Source of the DNA: Charina bottae
Taxonomy: Eukaryota > Chordata > Lepidosauria > Squamata > Charinaidae
DNA length: 64,000 bases
Assembly (NCBI GenBank): GCA_023362775.1
Contig: JALMGJ010000020.1
Coordinates: 3,844,001 to 3,908,000 of the forward strand
Direction of reading: 5' to 3'
Below, piece by piece: positions 1 to 11,800 of this stretch. Within the stretch, counting starts at the first letter, position 1; each line of letters starts with the position of its first letter. A program made the translations under genes and the position numbers. The notes under the pieces are model-generated. The model saw only the letters and a program-made list of their open reading frames with translations. It ran no database searches and was not told where the DNA came from.

Positions 1-531
1 AATTCAAGGTGTTGGTTATCACCTTTAAAGCCCTACATGGCATGGGACCAGGGTATCTGAGGGACCGTCTTGTCCCGACCATATCCACCCGCCCCACCCG
101 ATCATGCAGGGAGGGCATGCTTCGGATCCCTTCATTAAAAGAATTCCATCTAGCGGGGTCCAGGAGGCGTGCCTTCTCTGCAATAGCACCCGCCCTGTGG
201 GATAACTTGCCCCCTGAGGTGAGACTGGCACCCTCGCTCCTAGCCTTTAGGAAGTCCTTGAAGACCTGGCTCTGCCGCCTTGCCTGGAGTGAAGGAAAGG
301 ATAGTTCCTCCTGGGGGTGGTTGGTTTAGTGGTTTCCTCCTTTTAAGAACAGACCATCTTCTGGATTTTTATTTTTTTATTTTTATAGTAGTTATAGTAG
401 TTTTATAGTAGTTTTAAATGTTTAGGTTTTATCTTTTATATTCTGATTGTAAACCGCCCAGAGTCTGCCATGGCAGAGATGGGCGGGGATAAATTCAAAT
501 AATAAATAATAATAATAAATAAATACATATA
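1..531 (+). mobile_element. L2/CR1-type LINE, 3' end (5' cut by window edge)
   Basis: An open frame to base 329 ends in the pattern typical of L2-like reverse-transcriptase C-termini: FKALHGMGPGYL, then RRAFSAIAPALWDNLPPEVR, then FRKSLKTWLCRLAW. The 3' UTR holds the squamate L2/CR1 tail motif around 450-490 (ccgcccagagtc...gagatgggcgg) and ends in an (AAT/AAAT) tail. It is the same family as the minus-strand copy at 35071-35555. The 5' part lies outside the window. The clade name is from memory of the motifs. Confidence 0.8.
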
Positions 532-2541
532 AGAAGCAGTACTAGTAGCTTTCTGCTTCAGTACTATTTAAATAAGAACTGGTTACTACGCTCTTATTTA
601 AACTGCTCTTTTTAAAAGTGCTTCTACAATTCTGTATATGCTTCCTTAAGGGGAAACACCACCAAGTGGACACTACCTTTATATGCTAACATGCATATAA
701 TTGTGTTTGGTGCCCATGAGAGACAGGTTTAGACCTTTCTTTTTCATTAAATGCCCTGAAATTTTGCCATGAATTAACAAAAGGTATAATAATTCACATC
801 ATAAAATAGGCATAGAAACTGACATTATCTGCCTTGAGGATCCGGGGGATTCTAAGGGCTAAAAAGTTTAATTAGAAAAGTTTAATTAAATAAAGATCAA
901 ATAGTGAGCCATTGGATCTGCGAAAGGTTTCTGTTAAGAAATAGATTACCTGGGGCCGCACCACTCAAAGCTGTGGGGCTATTATGGGTCAGATGACTCC
1001 TCTGAAAGGTTCAAGGAAAGACTGGCAGACAAGCCGGCCAGCCCGCTGACCATAGGAGAGCTATTCACCACCTGGATTGGCCATGAAATGCCGTTTTCTA
1101 CAGTAAGATTGAGGACCATTGGTCCAAAGAAGTGCATGTTGACTGTATTAGTATTAGTGAAGTTTATTGTTGTAACCACAGGTCATAACATAAGAATGCA
1201 ATAAAATACAATAACATTGAAACAATAAAATGAGATTATAAAATAAAATAATAAAAGAAGCATTAAATATAAAAGAAAAAGGTTACAACAAAATAGAGCA
1301 TGTTGACTGTTGCAATACTGTGAATCTGAGTTGTAACTTTTATCTCTCAGCTGAGTGTAGTGTGTTTGCAGGCAAATTCCCATAGCATTCAGGGGCTTTT
1401 TTCCTTGGGGAGCATGTAAATGAAGACACCAATGTATGTCAATGAATGTGCATAAATAGATTTTTAAATTATTTCCCACCTTATACATTAATTGAGTTTG
1501 TAACTGAGTCTTTCTGTAGAATTTCTTAAACTTGAGTGAACTTTTTAGATGTAATTTGCATTTGCTTGGTGAATGAATGCCTAACAAAATTACTTCCTTT
1601 ATTTATGAAAATTATCTGAAGTATAATCTAGCTGTTCTTGTAAGTAGATCCTTTAATAGCCTTTCATGCAATATATACCGTACCAGGGAGTGATTTTCAA
1701 TCAATGTGTACATACCATAATTTATTCTTGGCATCTATACATTACAAAAATCACTCCTTTGTCTGAAAAATACAGGGAAGAAAAATACTTAGTGAAGAAC
1801 TTGCTTATATTTGTCAAGTAATGACTATGATCTGTTTTTGAGTGACTGTAAAGCAACATTAATGACATTTAAAATAAGTCATTCTGATTCAAAATAAATA
1901 AGCCTTAGAAAATTAACCAGGATCATAGATATAATATAGAGTAATAATATGTATAGAAATCTCTGTAACAGTCCTCTGAAAACTATTCCTAATCCTGTTC
2001 TGGGAAGTCCTGAAATGTCTCCAAAGCTCATCATTAAAGCTTCACTAAGAAGATTAGTAATCACAAGTCCAGGCAAGGATTGTGAAGGGCTCATTTCTCA
2101 GGCAAAATGAATGACCATAGAAAGCAGATTGACTGGTCTGGCCAGAACTCCTAAGAGCCAAATGTACATTCCCGAGAATCTTTCAGCTTCTCCATATAAC
2201 ATGCCATGTAATTATCTCCTTCAGCAGTTAGTCAAGTCTTTAAAATGGATGTTGAAAAGAATCCATGAAAATAGAACATTTGAAAATGACCATCCCAGTT
2301 CTCTTCTGGCTCAAAAGCCAAATTCATGAAAGGGTACATAGGGTCATGTGAGGCTATATTCTGCCTTGATGCATCTGTCAAAATGTAATCAAACCTGCTA
2401 AATAATTATTGAGATTTTTACTCCGGTGTTTATGGATCAGATTTACTATTGAACTGAATGAGAAAGCTTATTTCCATGAAAGCAGTACCAGTATTTGCAA
2501 GATACAATAGTCTTGTTTCCACATTAATAAAATTAGAGTTG
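532..2541. other. No recognised gene; AT-rich intergenic or intronic DNA
   Basis: No repeat family or host gene was recognised. One open stretch on the plus strand (938-1202) has coding-like composition and splice-like flanks and is discussed as a finding. The remaining ORFs are AT-rich and look random. Confidence 0.5.
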
Positions 2542-2552
2542 TCACCATAGTA

Positions 2553-2886
2553 AAGGTAAAGGTTCCCCCCGCACATTTGTGCAGTTGTGTCCGACTCTAG
2601 GGGCCAGTGCTCATCTCCGTTTGTTAGCCGAAGAGCCAGCGTTGTCTGAAGACGCTTCCACGGTCATGTGGCCGGCATGACGCACGCAGAACACTGTTAC
2701 CTACCCACCAAAGTGGTACCTATTAATCTACTTGCATTTGCATGCTTTCGAATTGCTAGGTTGGCAAGAGCTGGGGCTAGTGTGGGAGCTCACTCCGTCA
2801 CGCGGGGCTAGCAATTAGAACCTCCAAACTTGCGATCTTCCAATCAACAAGCCTGGCATCTTAACCACTGAGCCATCGCGCCCCCT
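2553..2886 (-). mobile_element. tRNA-derived SINE (Sauria/BovB-tail type), full length
   Basis: Read on the minus strand it starts with a tRNA-like head (A box near gctcagtggttaag, B box region ggttctaattgc, decayed). It continues through a conserved body and ends in a tail holding agagtcggacacaactg and ggaacctttacctttac. An 11-bp target duplication, TCACCATAGTA, flanks it at 2542-2552 and 2887-2897. Six related copies occur in the window. Confidence 0.9.
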
Positions 2887-2897
2887 TCACCATAGTA

Positions 2898-3629
2898 GAC
2901 CTCCAGTTAAACCCCACCTCAGATGACATTGCTCCAAAAGATGTCATTCTCCTGCAATCATATATTCAGAAAAAGATTGTAACCATTAACCTCCAAAACA
3001 GAAGAATTGATAATTAAAAAAAATGTATTTCAAGTCAAAATCTTCTGTAGAAAACATCCACAAGGAAGAGATCATTCTGGTCTACTATGGTTCAGAATTC
3101 TTTACTACAAATAACTAAGAATAAATATTACTTTTGGATATAAAATGTTCAAATGCAGTTTTTCTATAGCATAGGTAGGAAAATGGATTTTCCAGCTGTT
3201 GTCTTCCATCAGACACTGCCAGTGGTGATGGAAGCTTTAGTCAACATCTGGAGGGCAACAGATTGTCCTGTGATATGCACATAGGTGAAAAATATTGTGC
3301 AACCCCGTGGATATAAGGAAGATAGAGAGAATCTGAACAAGTTTCTTTTCCCCATTCCGAGTACTCGAGACATATGAGATGGAAAATGCATTTGAATACT
3401 AACTGCCAGAGAACATAAATAGAAGGATGCCTTGGGCTTTTATCCTCTTGATGGGCATCTTCAAGCATCTTGAGTTAGAAAACTGGTCTAGATTGGCCTG
3501 TGATCTGATTCAGCAGACTTCCTCATGTTCTTGCTCTCAGATGGTCTAATCAGGGATTCACAAGCAAGCTGATTTCTTTGTTCCCATTTGACTTTATGAT
3601 CAGATGTGATACACATGCATTTTACACTA
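2898..3629. other. No recognised feature
   Basis: Unique-looking AT-rich sequence. ORFs here are short and show no family motif. Confidence 0.4.
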
Positions 3630-4697
3630 CAGTCCTTGCTTACTGCCCACTCGTTCAGCAACAGTTTGAAGTTGCAATGGCACTGAACAAGTAGTATTTA
3701 CCACCAGTCCTCAAAGTTCTGGCTGCCGCAGCGCCCCTGCGGTCACATGATCGCGATTCAGGCACTTGGCAACCGGCTCACACTTATGAGAGTTGCAGCG
3801 TCCCGTGGTCACGTGATTGCCATTTGCAACCTTCTTTGCCGGCTTCCCACAAGCAAAGTCAATGGTGTCAGTCTCCCTCCACTTTAGCTCCGTTCCCCTG
3901 TCATGTTTATATAGGTACACGTGTCAAGCATTGTAGGACTTGACTTGTGTTTGCTTTTGCGCCAAAAGCCTTGCTAATTGGAACGAGCCGTTCGCCTCCC
4001 TTGACATTCCTGACTCGGGCATTTTCTCTGCATGAACTGCGATAAGACACCTGGCTGTTAACAAGCATCCTGATGGGAGGGGGCCGAACTGGAGTGTTTT
4101 AAATTAGATAGTAAATGATGTCAGAGGGATGTTCTTGATATTGAATTATGCGCACCAATTTGGCCATTCGAAGCTTTGAATTTGCCCCATGTATTCTAAT
4201 CCTTAATAAATGAATCTTTTAGCATAAACTGACTGAAAGATTTCTTGGTTTGGGATTCTGTTGCTGGGACTCTCACAGAAGGTCACAAGTCACTCTGGTA
4301 AGTCTCCCCCAGCTTTTCTGCGCTCACGCTATGCCATGCCGTCCATCTCCTAGCCTTTCTGCGTTTGCGCCACGCCACGCCGTCCATCCCCCAGCCTTCC
4401 TGCATCACGCATGGCCTGCTCTGGGCCTCCCAAGCCCTCCTCCAGCCTCCCCCATCCCCCCACAGCACCCCCACCCTCCTGCGGCACCCCCACCCTCCTG
4501 CAGCACCCCCGCGCTCCTTACCTGAGACTCCCGCTGCTTCCCGCTTAACAATCTGCACATCTTGGGGTTATGACGGCAACTGGGACTGCTGGGATTGTCG
4601 CTAAGTGATGTGGTCACATGACATTGTGGTTTATGACCGCATTGCTTAGCAACAGTAATCCCGGTCCCAATTGCCATTGTAACCCAAGGACTACCTG
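3630..4697. mobile_element. Composite Tc1/mariner-like MITE with internal foreign sequence
   Basis: The left end (3630-3866) matches the left half of the MITE at 20697-21116: gcaacagtttgaagttgcaa, then ggtcacatgatcg, then ggcacttggcaaccgg. The right end (about 4565-4697) ends in caaggactacctg like that family but differs inside. Between them lie about 400 bp with an AATAAA at 4205 (possible LTR-like insert) and a GC-rich block at 4290-4530 with imperfect tandem repeats of about 45 and 18 bp. The left flank is TA, as expected for this superfamily; the right flank is TG. It could be one long element or two fused ones. Confidence 0.55.
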
Positions 4698-5058
4698 TGG
4701 CAAAATCTGTGTCTGCATTCGATTTTTTTTAAAAATAAGGGAAAAGATTCCTGACTGTAGAGTAAAGAAGATGACCTTGATGGAAATATGCAAGACTACG
4801 TAGGTGAAAGGGGCTGAGACATGTTTTAAGTCCAGAGAAATGAGATAACATTTGGAAGCGAATCAGGCAAATGTTGCCCTGATTCACTGGTGTATAAGAA
4901 GGAAGACACAAACACAATCTGACTTGCAAGATTCTGTTATTATAGCCAATCTCAGTAAAAGTAGTTTTAGCCTCCCTGTGGAATTGATTTCTGGTCTGGT
5001 TTACCTTGCAGGGCTGACACTGTCTTTGCTGTCAAAAAGTATACTGCCATACCAAATG
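4698..5058. other. No recognised feature
   Basis: About 360 bases with no motif or repeat that I recognise. Confidence 0.4.
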
Positions 5059-5070
5059 ATACTTCTTGTT

Positions 5071-5345
5071 GGCTGTTGTGGGTCTTCCGGGCTGTGTGGC
5101 CGTGTTCTGGAAGTTGTGGTTCCTAACGTTTCGCCAGCATCTGTGGCCAGCATCTTCAGAGGGCAGGAGCACAGATAGAAGCAAGATAGAAGAGATTTTG
5201 CTTCTATCTGTGCTCCTGCCCTCTGAAGATGCTGGCCACAGATGCTGGCGAAACGTTAGGAACCACAACTTCCAGAACACGGCCACACAGCCCGGAAGAC
5301 CCACAACAGCCATTGAACTCCGGCCGTGAAAGCCTTCGACAATAC
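5071..5345 (+). mobile_element. Penelope-like fold-back element (long palindrome plus 3' tail)
   Basis: Two arms of about 119 bp are inverted copies of each other, separated by about 13 bp (gatagaagagatt). A unique tail of about 34 bp follows (gaactccggccgtgaaagc...). A 12-bp target duplication, ATACTTCTTGTT, flanks the unit at 5059-5070 and 5346-5357. Each arm holds a hammerhead-like core. Inverted, truncated terminal units with hammerhead motifs are known for Penelope-like elements; assignment to that class is inference. No coding sequence remains. Confidence 0.7.
5219..5262 (+). ncRNA. Hammerhead-ribozyme-like core in palindrome arm
   Basis: CTGAAGA (5223-5229) fits the hammerhead CUGANGA strand and GAAAC (5250-5254) the second strand, with a stem-II region between them (decayed; GCCA/TGGC can pair). 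GTT follows as a possible GUH cleavage site. CCT before the core can pair with AGG after the site as a short stem I. Helix III would have essentially no loop, as in minimal hammerheads that act as dimers. The opposite arm (5121-5163) carries the same core on the minus strand. Activity is not shown. Confidence 0.55.
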
Positions 5346-5357
5346 ATACTTCTTGTT

Positions 5358-6960
5358 ATTGTTTATTAGAAAATGGCTGAAGATGGCTGAAGATGAGCTA
5401 GAACTCAGATCTTCCCACTCCTAGAGCAATACCTGAAGTTGTGCAATGCCAAAACCAAATGATTTTAAAGGATACATTTGGCTTCCTTTGAAAAAAAAAT
5501 AGTATGCTTTTTTGGTACAAATAATACATAAATTATCTACCTTCATAACCTTCATTATAATCAATGGACCATTTGGCATGCACTTCACCAAGATCAGTTT
5601 GATGTAGTGACAGTGTACACCATCACCCATAGGTTCTCACTGAGTGACTTGGAGTCAGTCCCTGTCTGTCATCCTCAGCTGCCTCCCAGGGCTGTTGCTG
5701 TAGGGGAAGACAGATAGGAGGAGGGCATATTATATATGCCACCAAGGAAAGCCCAAATAAAAAGCTAATACATAAATACGTCTAGCAAATAAAGTGAGTT
5801 GGCTTTGAGATCCTGAAAAATCTGTCAATATGATCAGCAATGGGCTAGATTAGGCTGGATAGATATTTTTATTTATTTATTTATTTATTTATTTATAATT
5901 CTGTATATTAAAAAAATGCAAACTATATTTCAGTCAGAGGCCTTTTCTAGAGAATCAGCCTTACAATACCGGGCCTTTGGATGTCACAATTAAAATACAA
6001 CAAGGATTGAGCAGATTAGATATGTTTACATGTCTGAGTCTATATCTCTTGGTTCTATAGCTGAACAACAGCTGATCTTCATCTGCCAACCAGTCAGAGC
6101 TTGTTTTGCACCAAAACAATATCCCTTCCTTCTGGTAAAAAAGTGAAAGATCCTTCAATTGTTGGTCAGTTTGTATTTGCAATAACGTCATGCTTTCTCT
6201 TTAATGTTCTCATACCTGTTGTTTTATGTTTGGTCTTGTTATAGGAATGTTGTCATCCTGCATTGTGTTGGTGTAAAAATAGTGCAAACACTTATGAAAT
6301 TATTTTACAAAACTGGGTTTTTAATGCTTCACTTTAACAGATTGATGTTTGTCTGTGCCAATTAATTACTTAATAAGCAGCATAACACAAGAATAGGCTG
6401 TGAGAATCCTGTTCTTCATGCAGAGTCCTTTTACAGTATAATGGCTAATTAAACACTGTAGAAAGACCTGATTATACTGCTAAGTACTTCCTAATCTTAG
6501 GGAAAGATAACACTGTCTACAGTCTATGCAATAGAAACAGAAATTGACAGCTGTTTGGCTATTTATCAAAGAAAACCACTAGCAGGAACAATTGATAAAC
6601 ATGGTTGTCATAATCTATACTTTTATGCCCTCCCACGTTTGGTATCCAAAGACACTTAAATACAGGATATTAAATTTGGGATAGTAAGATACTACTTTCA
6701 GCCAGTGAACACAAAAAGTAGTGTGAATGAGGGAAAGGAAAAGAAACCCCACATATAAACAACAAAAAAACACCCCAAACTGGACAAATTAATGCATTAA
6801 TTATAAAATTTCCGAACAAATTTCCAGGTAGCTATTTAACCAAAGCTATAGTCAAACCTACAAAAGAGCCAAACCATTTCCAAATAAATCCTTCCTGACT
6901 TAGGAAACAAGTTTTTTTTCTGTTTTCCAATTTGTTTTTCACTTCTGTCTTTCATGCTCA
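5358..6960. other. Non-coding, no gene; possible conserved non-coding block
   Basis: No ORF with family motifs. About 6240-6620 is low in repeats and rich in homeodomain-like TAATTA/AATTAA words (near 6360-6370 and 6445), resembling vertebrate conserved non-coding DNA. This is only a compositional impression. Confidence 0.3.
5864..5896. repeat. (ATTT)n microsatellite
   Basis: Eight or so uninterrupted ATTT units, probably the A-rich tail of a lost LINE end. Confidence 0.9.
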
Positions 6961-6967
6961 ACACCAA

Positions 6968-7019
6968 ATGGTCCCCCGTTGGGGGAGATGGGCGGTCATA
7001 TAAATTAAATAAATAAAAT
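6968..7019 (+). mobile_element. L2/CR1 3'-tail fragment
   Basis: The tail signature gggggagatgggcggtcata is followed by (AAAT) units. Only the last 50 bp or so of a LINE or tail-bearing SINE remain. Confidence 0.7.
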
Positions 7020-7020
7020 A

Positions 7021-7160
7021 GCCCCTAGCTAACCTTCGTGAACTTGAAAACTAGGCAGGGTTAGCTGCAGTTAATCACTGGACGACAGACCCCTTGGGTG
7101 GTTGGCCAGAGAGCAGGGGCAAACCACTTCCCTCCTTTAACCAAGAAATTGTGTAAGTGC
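7021..7160 (+). mobile_element. 5S-rRNA-like SINE remnant
   Basis: The string tgaaaactaggcagggttag followed by a decayed gttaatcactggacga resembles the internal promoter part of 5S rRNA. It is followed by a typical SINE body with ggcaaaccacttc. This is an old, fragmentary copy and the identification is by eye. Confidence 0.45.
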
Positions 7161-7863
7161 AGTAACCAGGACTCCAAGTACATTTTGCATTAAGCGCTTC
7201 CCAGCGTTTACTAAGGAAGTCCAAGATGTTTGCTACACTGAGAAATATGGATTTCTGATATAATTGGGTAGCACCCAGGGTTTGCTATACTCACACAGAA
7301 CCTGAAAAATTTAAAAGTCTTTTCAGGGGATTGAAGTTTTTCCAAGTTTTGAAACCATGCCTGCTTTGAACACTAATCAAAGCCTTTTATCTCTTGTTCG
7401 AATTAAAATTGTTTTAATTATTTGTCATTGGAACTACAGGAAAAAGATCATAAATATCACTTATTTTTTGGCTGTATCCTCCAGGGGGATAGCCACATTG
7501 ATGTGCAATTTCAGTGACCCTGAGGTGAGATTGGCAGCAGCATAAGGTTCAGGTGGGTCTACCTTTGCTGCTAAGGTGAAACAGGAGGGGAAAACAAGAA
7601 CAGTCCATAACAAGTGGGGCTCTGAAGGCATCAGGAAAGCCAATCCACCCAGGGAAAGGAGCTCCAGATTTCATAACCAGGAGAAGGCAGTGGCAAATCA
7701 CTTCTGCATTGTTACCAAGAAAACAGCATGCTCGTGACTGTAACAGTTTGGGTGCCAGATGATGAGACACCCATCTCTTTAAGATTAAGTTATCTAGTTA
7801 CGGGGGGAAGGCTGTTAAATTTCCATGAATAGACTTGCAGGTGAAGACATTGCGAGACTAAAC
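7161..7863. other. No gene; SINE-tail-like piece at 7676-7765
   Basis: The stretch around 7680 (ggagaaggcagtggcaaatc, then accaagaaaac) matches the 3' body of squamate tRNA SINEs. The rest is unrecognised. Confidence 0.4.
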
Positions 7864-7871
7864 CCATTGTA

Positions 7872-8185
7872 CAGGGCTTTCCAAACTGTGTGTCGAGACA
7901 CAGTACTGTGTCGCCTGGGGGCCCCAACTGTGTCGTGCGACAACCCGGAAGCGCTGATGGCGCACCGCCGCTGCTGCGCGCAGCAGTGGGCGCAGTAGTG
8001 GCGGCGGCGGGCCATCAGTGCTTCTGGGTTGTTGCGCGATACACCAGGACAGCGCCGCTGCTGCCACGGAGCACAAAAACCCAAAAGCGCGGTGGCAGCA
8101 ACCCAGAAGCGCCGGCGGTGGTGCTTCCGGGTTTTTGCACACCGGTCGTTGGTGTGTCGCCAACGGCAAAGTTTGGAAAGCCCTG
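7872..8185. mobile_element. hAT-type MITE, family A, copy 1
   Basis: Terminal inverted repeats CAGGGCTTTCCAAACT and AGTTTGGAAAGCCCTG (one mismatch in this copy) enclose a GC-rich, partly palindromic interior with tgtgtcg motifs. The 8-bp flanks CCATTGTA and TCATAGTA agree at 6 of 8 positions, as expected for an old hAT duplication. It has no transposase. Confidence 0.85.
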
Positions 8186-8269
8186 TCATAGTAGTATTAC
8201 TAATGGATGATTGGAAAAATGGAGGAACCTGGATTCATTAGATAATTCAGATGGTATAAGCAGAGTAAT

Positions 8270-8760
8270 GCAGGAGAAAGGCCACTAGACTTTTGTGAAC
8301 TATTGTTTATTACCAGCACTTATGTCAAACAATATAAACAAAATCTATGCTTGGACATTACTGGATGGACAACATCAGAATCAAATAGACTACATAATCA
8401 GAAACAGAAGATGGAAAAGTACTATCAATCAGATTTTGTGTCCAATATAAAAGTTAAACATGAGATCAGACAGCTAACATAAAAATAGATAATGGAGGTA
8501 GGAAAAGAATGCAAGAAGATGGTTCATTAGTTATAGCAAGGCCTTTGACTATCTAGATCATGCCAGAATGTAGACCATATTAAGGCTAATGGGAATGCCA
8601 GAACATCTAATTAGTCTTCTGAATAATTTTTACAATGTATGAAAAAATAATATAAAAATTGAATTTGGAGAAACAAAGTAGTTTAGAAAGGGGAATGGAG
8701 TGAGATAAGGAAGGATATTTTCTGTTTTATAGCAAACATAAAATATTAATGGTAATAGGT
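8270..8760 (+). mobile_element. Decayed RTE-clade LINE reverse-transcriptase fragment
   Basis: Broken frames read FISYSKAFDYLDHARM and GMPEHLISLLNNFYN. They align by eye with the BovB motifs FIDYSKAFDCVDHNK and GIPSHLVCLLRNLYN found further right. It contains many stops and an older age than the adjacent BovB is likely. Orientation is opposite to that BovB. Confidence 0.65.
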
Positions 8761-8812
8761 AGGACCAGAAAAGATCACAAGTGGAAAACAGAATACATAT
8801 ACATATACATAT

Positions 8813-11800
8813 TTTTGTTGTTGTTTATTCGTTCAGTCGCTTCAGACTCTTCGTGACTTCATGGACCAGCCCATGCCAGAGCTTCCTGTCGGCCGTCACC
8901 ATCCCCAGCTCCCCCATGGTTGAGTCTGTCACCTCCAGAATATCATCCATCCATCTTGCCCTTGGTCGGCCCCTCTTCCTTTTGCCTTCCACTTTCCCTA
9001 GCATCAGCTAGGGTATCCTGTCTTCTCATTATGTGGCCAAAGTACTTCAGTTTTGCCTTTAATATCATTCCCTCAAGTGAGCAGTCTGGCTTTATTTCCT
9101 GGAGGATGGACTGGTTTGATCTTCTTGCAGTCCAAGGCACTCTCAGAATTTTCCTCCAACACCACAGTTCAAAAGCATCTATCTTCCTTCGCTCAGCCTT
9201 CCTTATGGTCCAGCTCCCACAGCCATAGGTTACTACAGGGAATACCATTGCTTTAACTATGTGGACCTTTGTTGTCAGTGTGATGTCTCTGCTCTTAACT
9301 ATTTTATCAAGATTTGCCATTGCTCTCCTCCCAAGAAGTAGACATCTTCTGATTTCCTGGCTGCAGTCAGCATCTGCAGTAATCTTTGCACCTAGAAATA
9401 CAAAGTCTGTCACTGCCTCCACTTTTTCTCCCTCTATTTGCCAGTTATCAATCAAGCTGGTTGCCATAATCTTGATTTTTTTGAGGTTTAACTGCAACCC
9501 AGCTTTTGCACTTTCTTCTTTCACCTTCGTCATAAGGCTCCTCAACTCCTCCTCGCTTTCAGCCATCAAAGTGGTATCATCTGCATATCTAAGATTGTTA
9601 ATGTTTCTTCCAGCGATTTTAACTCCAGCCTTGGATTCCTCAAGCCCAGCACGTTGCATGATGTGTTCTGCGTACAGGTTGAATAGGTAGGGTGAGAGTA
9701 TACAGCCCTGCCGTACTCCTTTCCCAATCTTAAACCAGTCCGTTATTCCGTGCTCTGTTCTTACCGTTGCTATTTGGTCATTATACAGATTCCTCAGGAG
9801 GCAGACAAGATGACTTGGTATCCCCATACCACCAAGAACTTGCCAAAATTTGTTATGATCCACACAGTCAAAGGCTTTAGAATAGTCAATAAAACAAAAA
9901 TAGATGTTTTTCTGAAACTCCCTGGCTTTCTCCATTATCCAGCGGATATTGGCAATTTGGTCTCTAGTTCCTCTGCCTTTTCTAAACCCAGCTTGTACAT
10001 CTGGCAATTCTTGCTCCATGAATTGCTGGAGTCTACCTTGCAAGATCTTGAGGATTACCTTACTGGCATGTGAAATAAGTGCCGCTGTTCGATAGTTTGA
10101 ACATTCTTTAGTGCTTCCCTTTTTTGGTATGGGGATATAAGTTGATTTTTTCCAATCTGATGGCCATTCTTGTGTTTTCCAAATTTGCTGGCATACGGCA
10201 TGCATCACCTTGACAGCATCATCTTGCAAGATTTTAAACAGTTCAGCTGGGATACCGTCGTCTCCTGCTGCCTTGTTATTAGCAATGCTTCTTAAGGCCC
10301 ATTCAACCTCACTCTTCAGGATGTCTGGCTCTAACTCACTGACCACACCGTCAAAGCTATCTCCAATATTATTATCCTTCCTATACAGATCTTCCGTATA
10401 TTCTTGCCACCTTTTCTTGATCTCTTCTGCTTCTGTTAGGTCCTTACCATCTTTGTTTTTGATCATACCCATTTTTGCCTGGAATTTACCTCCGATGTTT
10501 CTAATTTTCTGGAAGAGGTCTCTTGTCCTTCCTATTCTATTGTCTTCTTCCACTTCCGCACATTGCTTGTTTAAAAATAATTCCTTATCTCTTCTGGCTA
10601 ACCTCTGGAATTTTGCATTTAATTGGGCATATCTCCCCCTATCACTGTTGCCTTTTGCTTTCCTTCTTTCTTGGGCTACTTCCAGTGTCTCAGCAGACAG
10701 CCATCTTGCCTTCCTGGTTTTCTTTTTCTTTGGGACGTTTTTTGTTGCCGCCTCCTGAACAATGTTGCAAACTTCTGTCCATAGTTCTTCCAGGACCCTA
10801 TCTACTAAATCTAGCCCCTTAAATCTATTCTTCACTTCCACTGCATATTCCTTAGGAATATTAGTGAGCTCATATCTAACTGATCTGTGGGTCTTCCCTA
10901 TTCTCTTTAGTCTGATTCTAAATTTTGCAATAAGAAGTTCGTGATCTGAAATACAGTCAGCTCCAGGTCTTGTTTTTACCGACTGTATAGATGTCCGCCA
11001 CCTTTGGCTGCAAAGGATGTAGTCAATGTGATTTCGGTGTCGACCATCTGGTGAAGTCCCTGTATAAAGTCGTCTTTTAGGTTGTTGGAAGAGAGTGTTT
11101 GTTATGCACAGTGAGTTGTCTTGGCAAAATTCTATCAGCCTATGTCCTGCTTCATTTTGTTCTCCCAGACCATGCTTGCCTGTAATTCCAGGTGTTGTCT
11201 GACTACCCACCTTAGCATTCCAGTCTCCTGTAATGAAAATAACATCTCTTTTTGGTGTATTATCCAGTAGGTGCTGCAGATCCTCATAGAACTGATCTAC
11301 TTCTGCTTCTTCAGCATCTGTGGTTGGGGCGTATATTTGGATCACTGTGATGTTAAATGGCTTACCCTGAATTCGAATTGAGATCATTCTATCGTTTTTT
11401 GGATTGTATCCAAGCACTGCTTTAGCCACTTTATTATTAATTATGAAGGCTACTCCATTTCTTCTGTGGTCCTCTTGTCCACAGTAGTAGATCTGGTGGT
11501 CATCTGATGTGAAGTGGCCCATTCCAGTCCATTTCAGTTCACTGACACCTAAAATGTCTATATTTAATCTTGACATCTCACCAATAACCACATCCAATTT
11601 GCCCTGGCTCATAGATCTTACATTCCAGGTTCCTATGGTGTGTTGATCTTTAGAACATCGGATTCACCAGCACCGTCGGCCGCTAGCCGTCCTTTCGGCT
11701 TTGAGCTAGCTGCATCATCACATCTGGGGCTAGTTGAACGTATCCTCTGTTCCTCCCCAGTAGCATTTTGACCATCTTCCGACCTGGGAGTCCCATCTTC

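Noticed and set aside
3925..4276. Possible solo LTR inside the composite MITE (TGT... to CTCACA, AATAAA at 4205)
   Set aside because: I tested the likely TG starts and CA ends and found no matching 4-6 bp flanking duplication, so the boundaries cannot be supported. Kept only as a remark.
4250..4677. Proline-rich overlapping frames on both strands
   Set aside because: They come from C-rich tandem repeats inside the composite element; no conserved domain.
5065..5345. Palindrome as assembly artefact
   Set aside because: The unit ends in a one-sided tail, has a 12-bp target duplication, and a second independent copy with the same boundaries exists at 19351.
8943..11612. Long ORF as host gene
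   Set aside because: Complete motif match to BovB endonuclease/RT, a BovB 3' end, and a second genomic copy.
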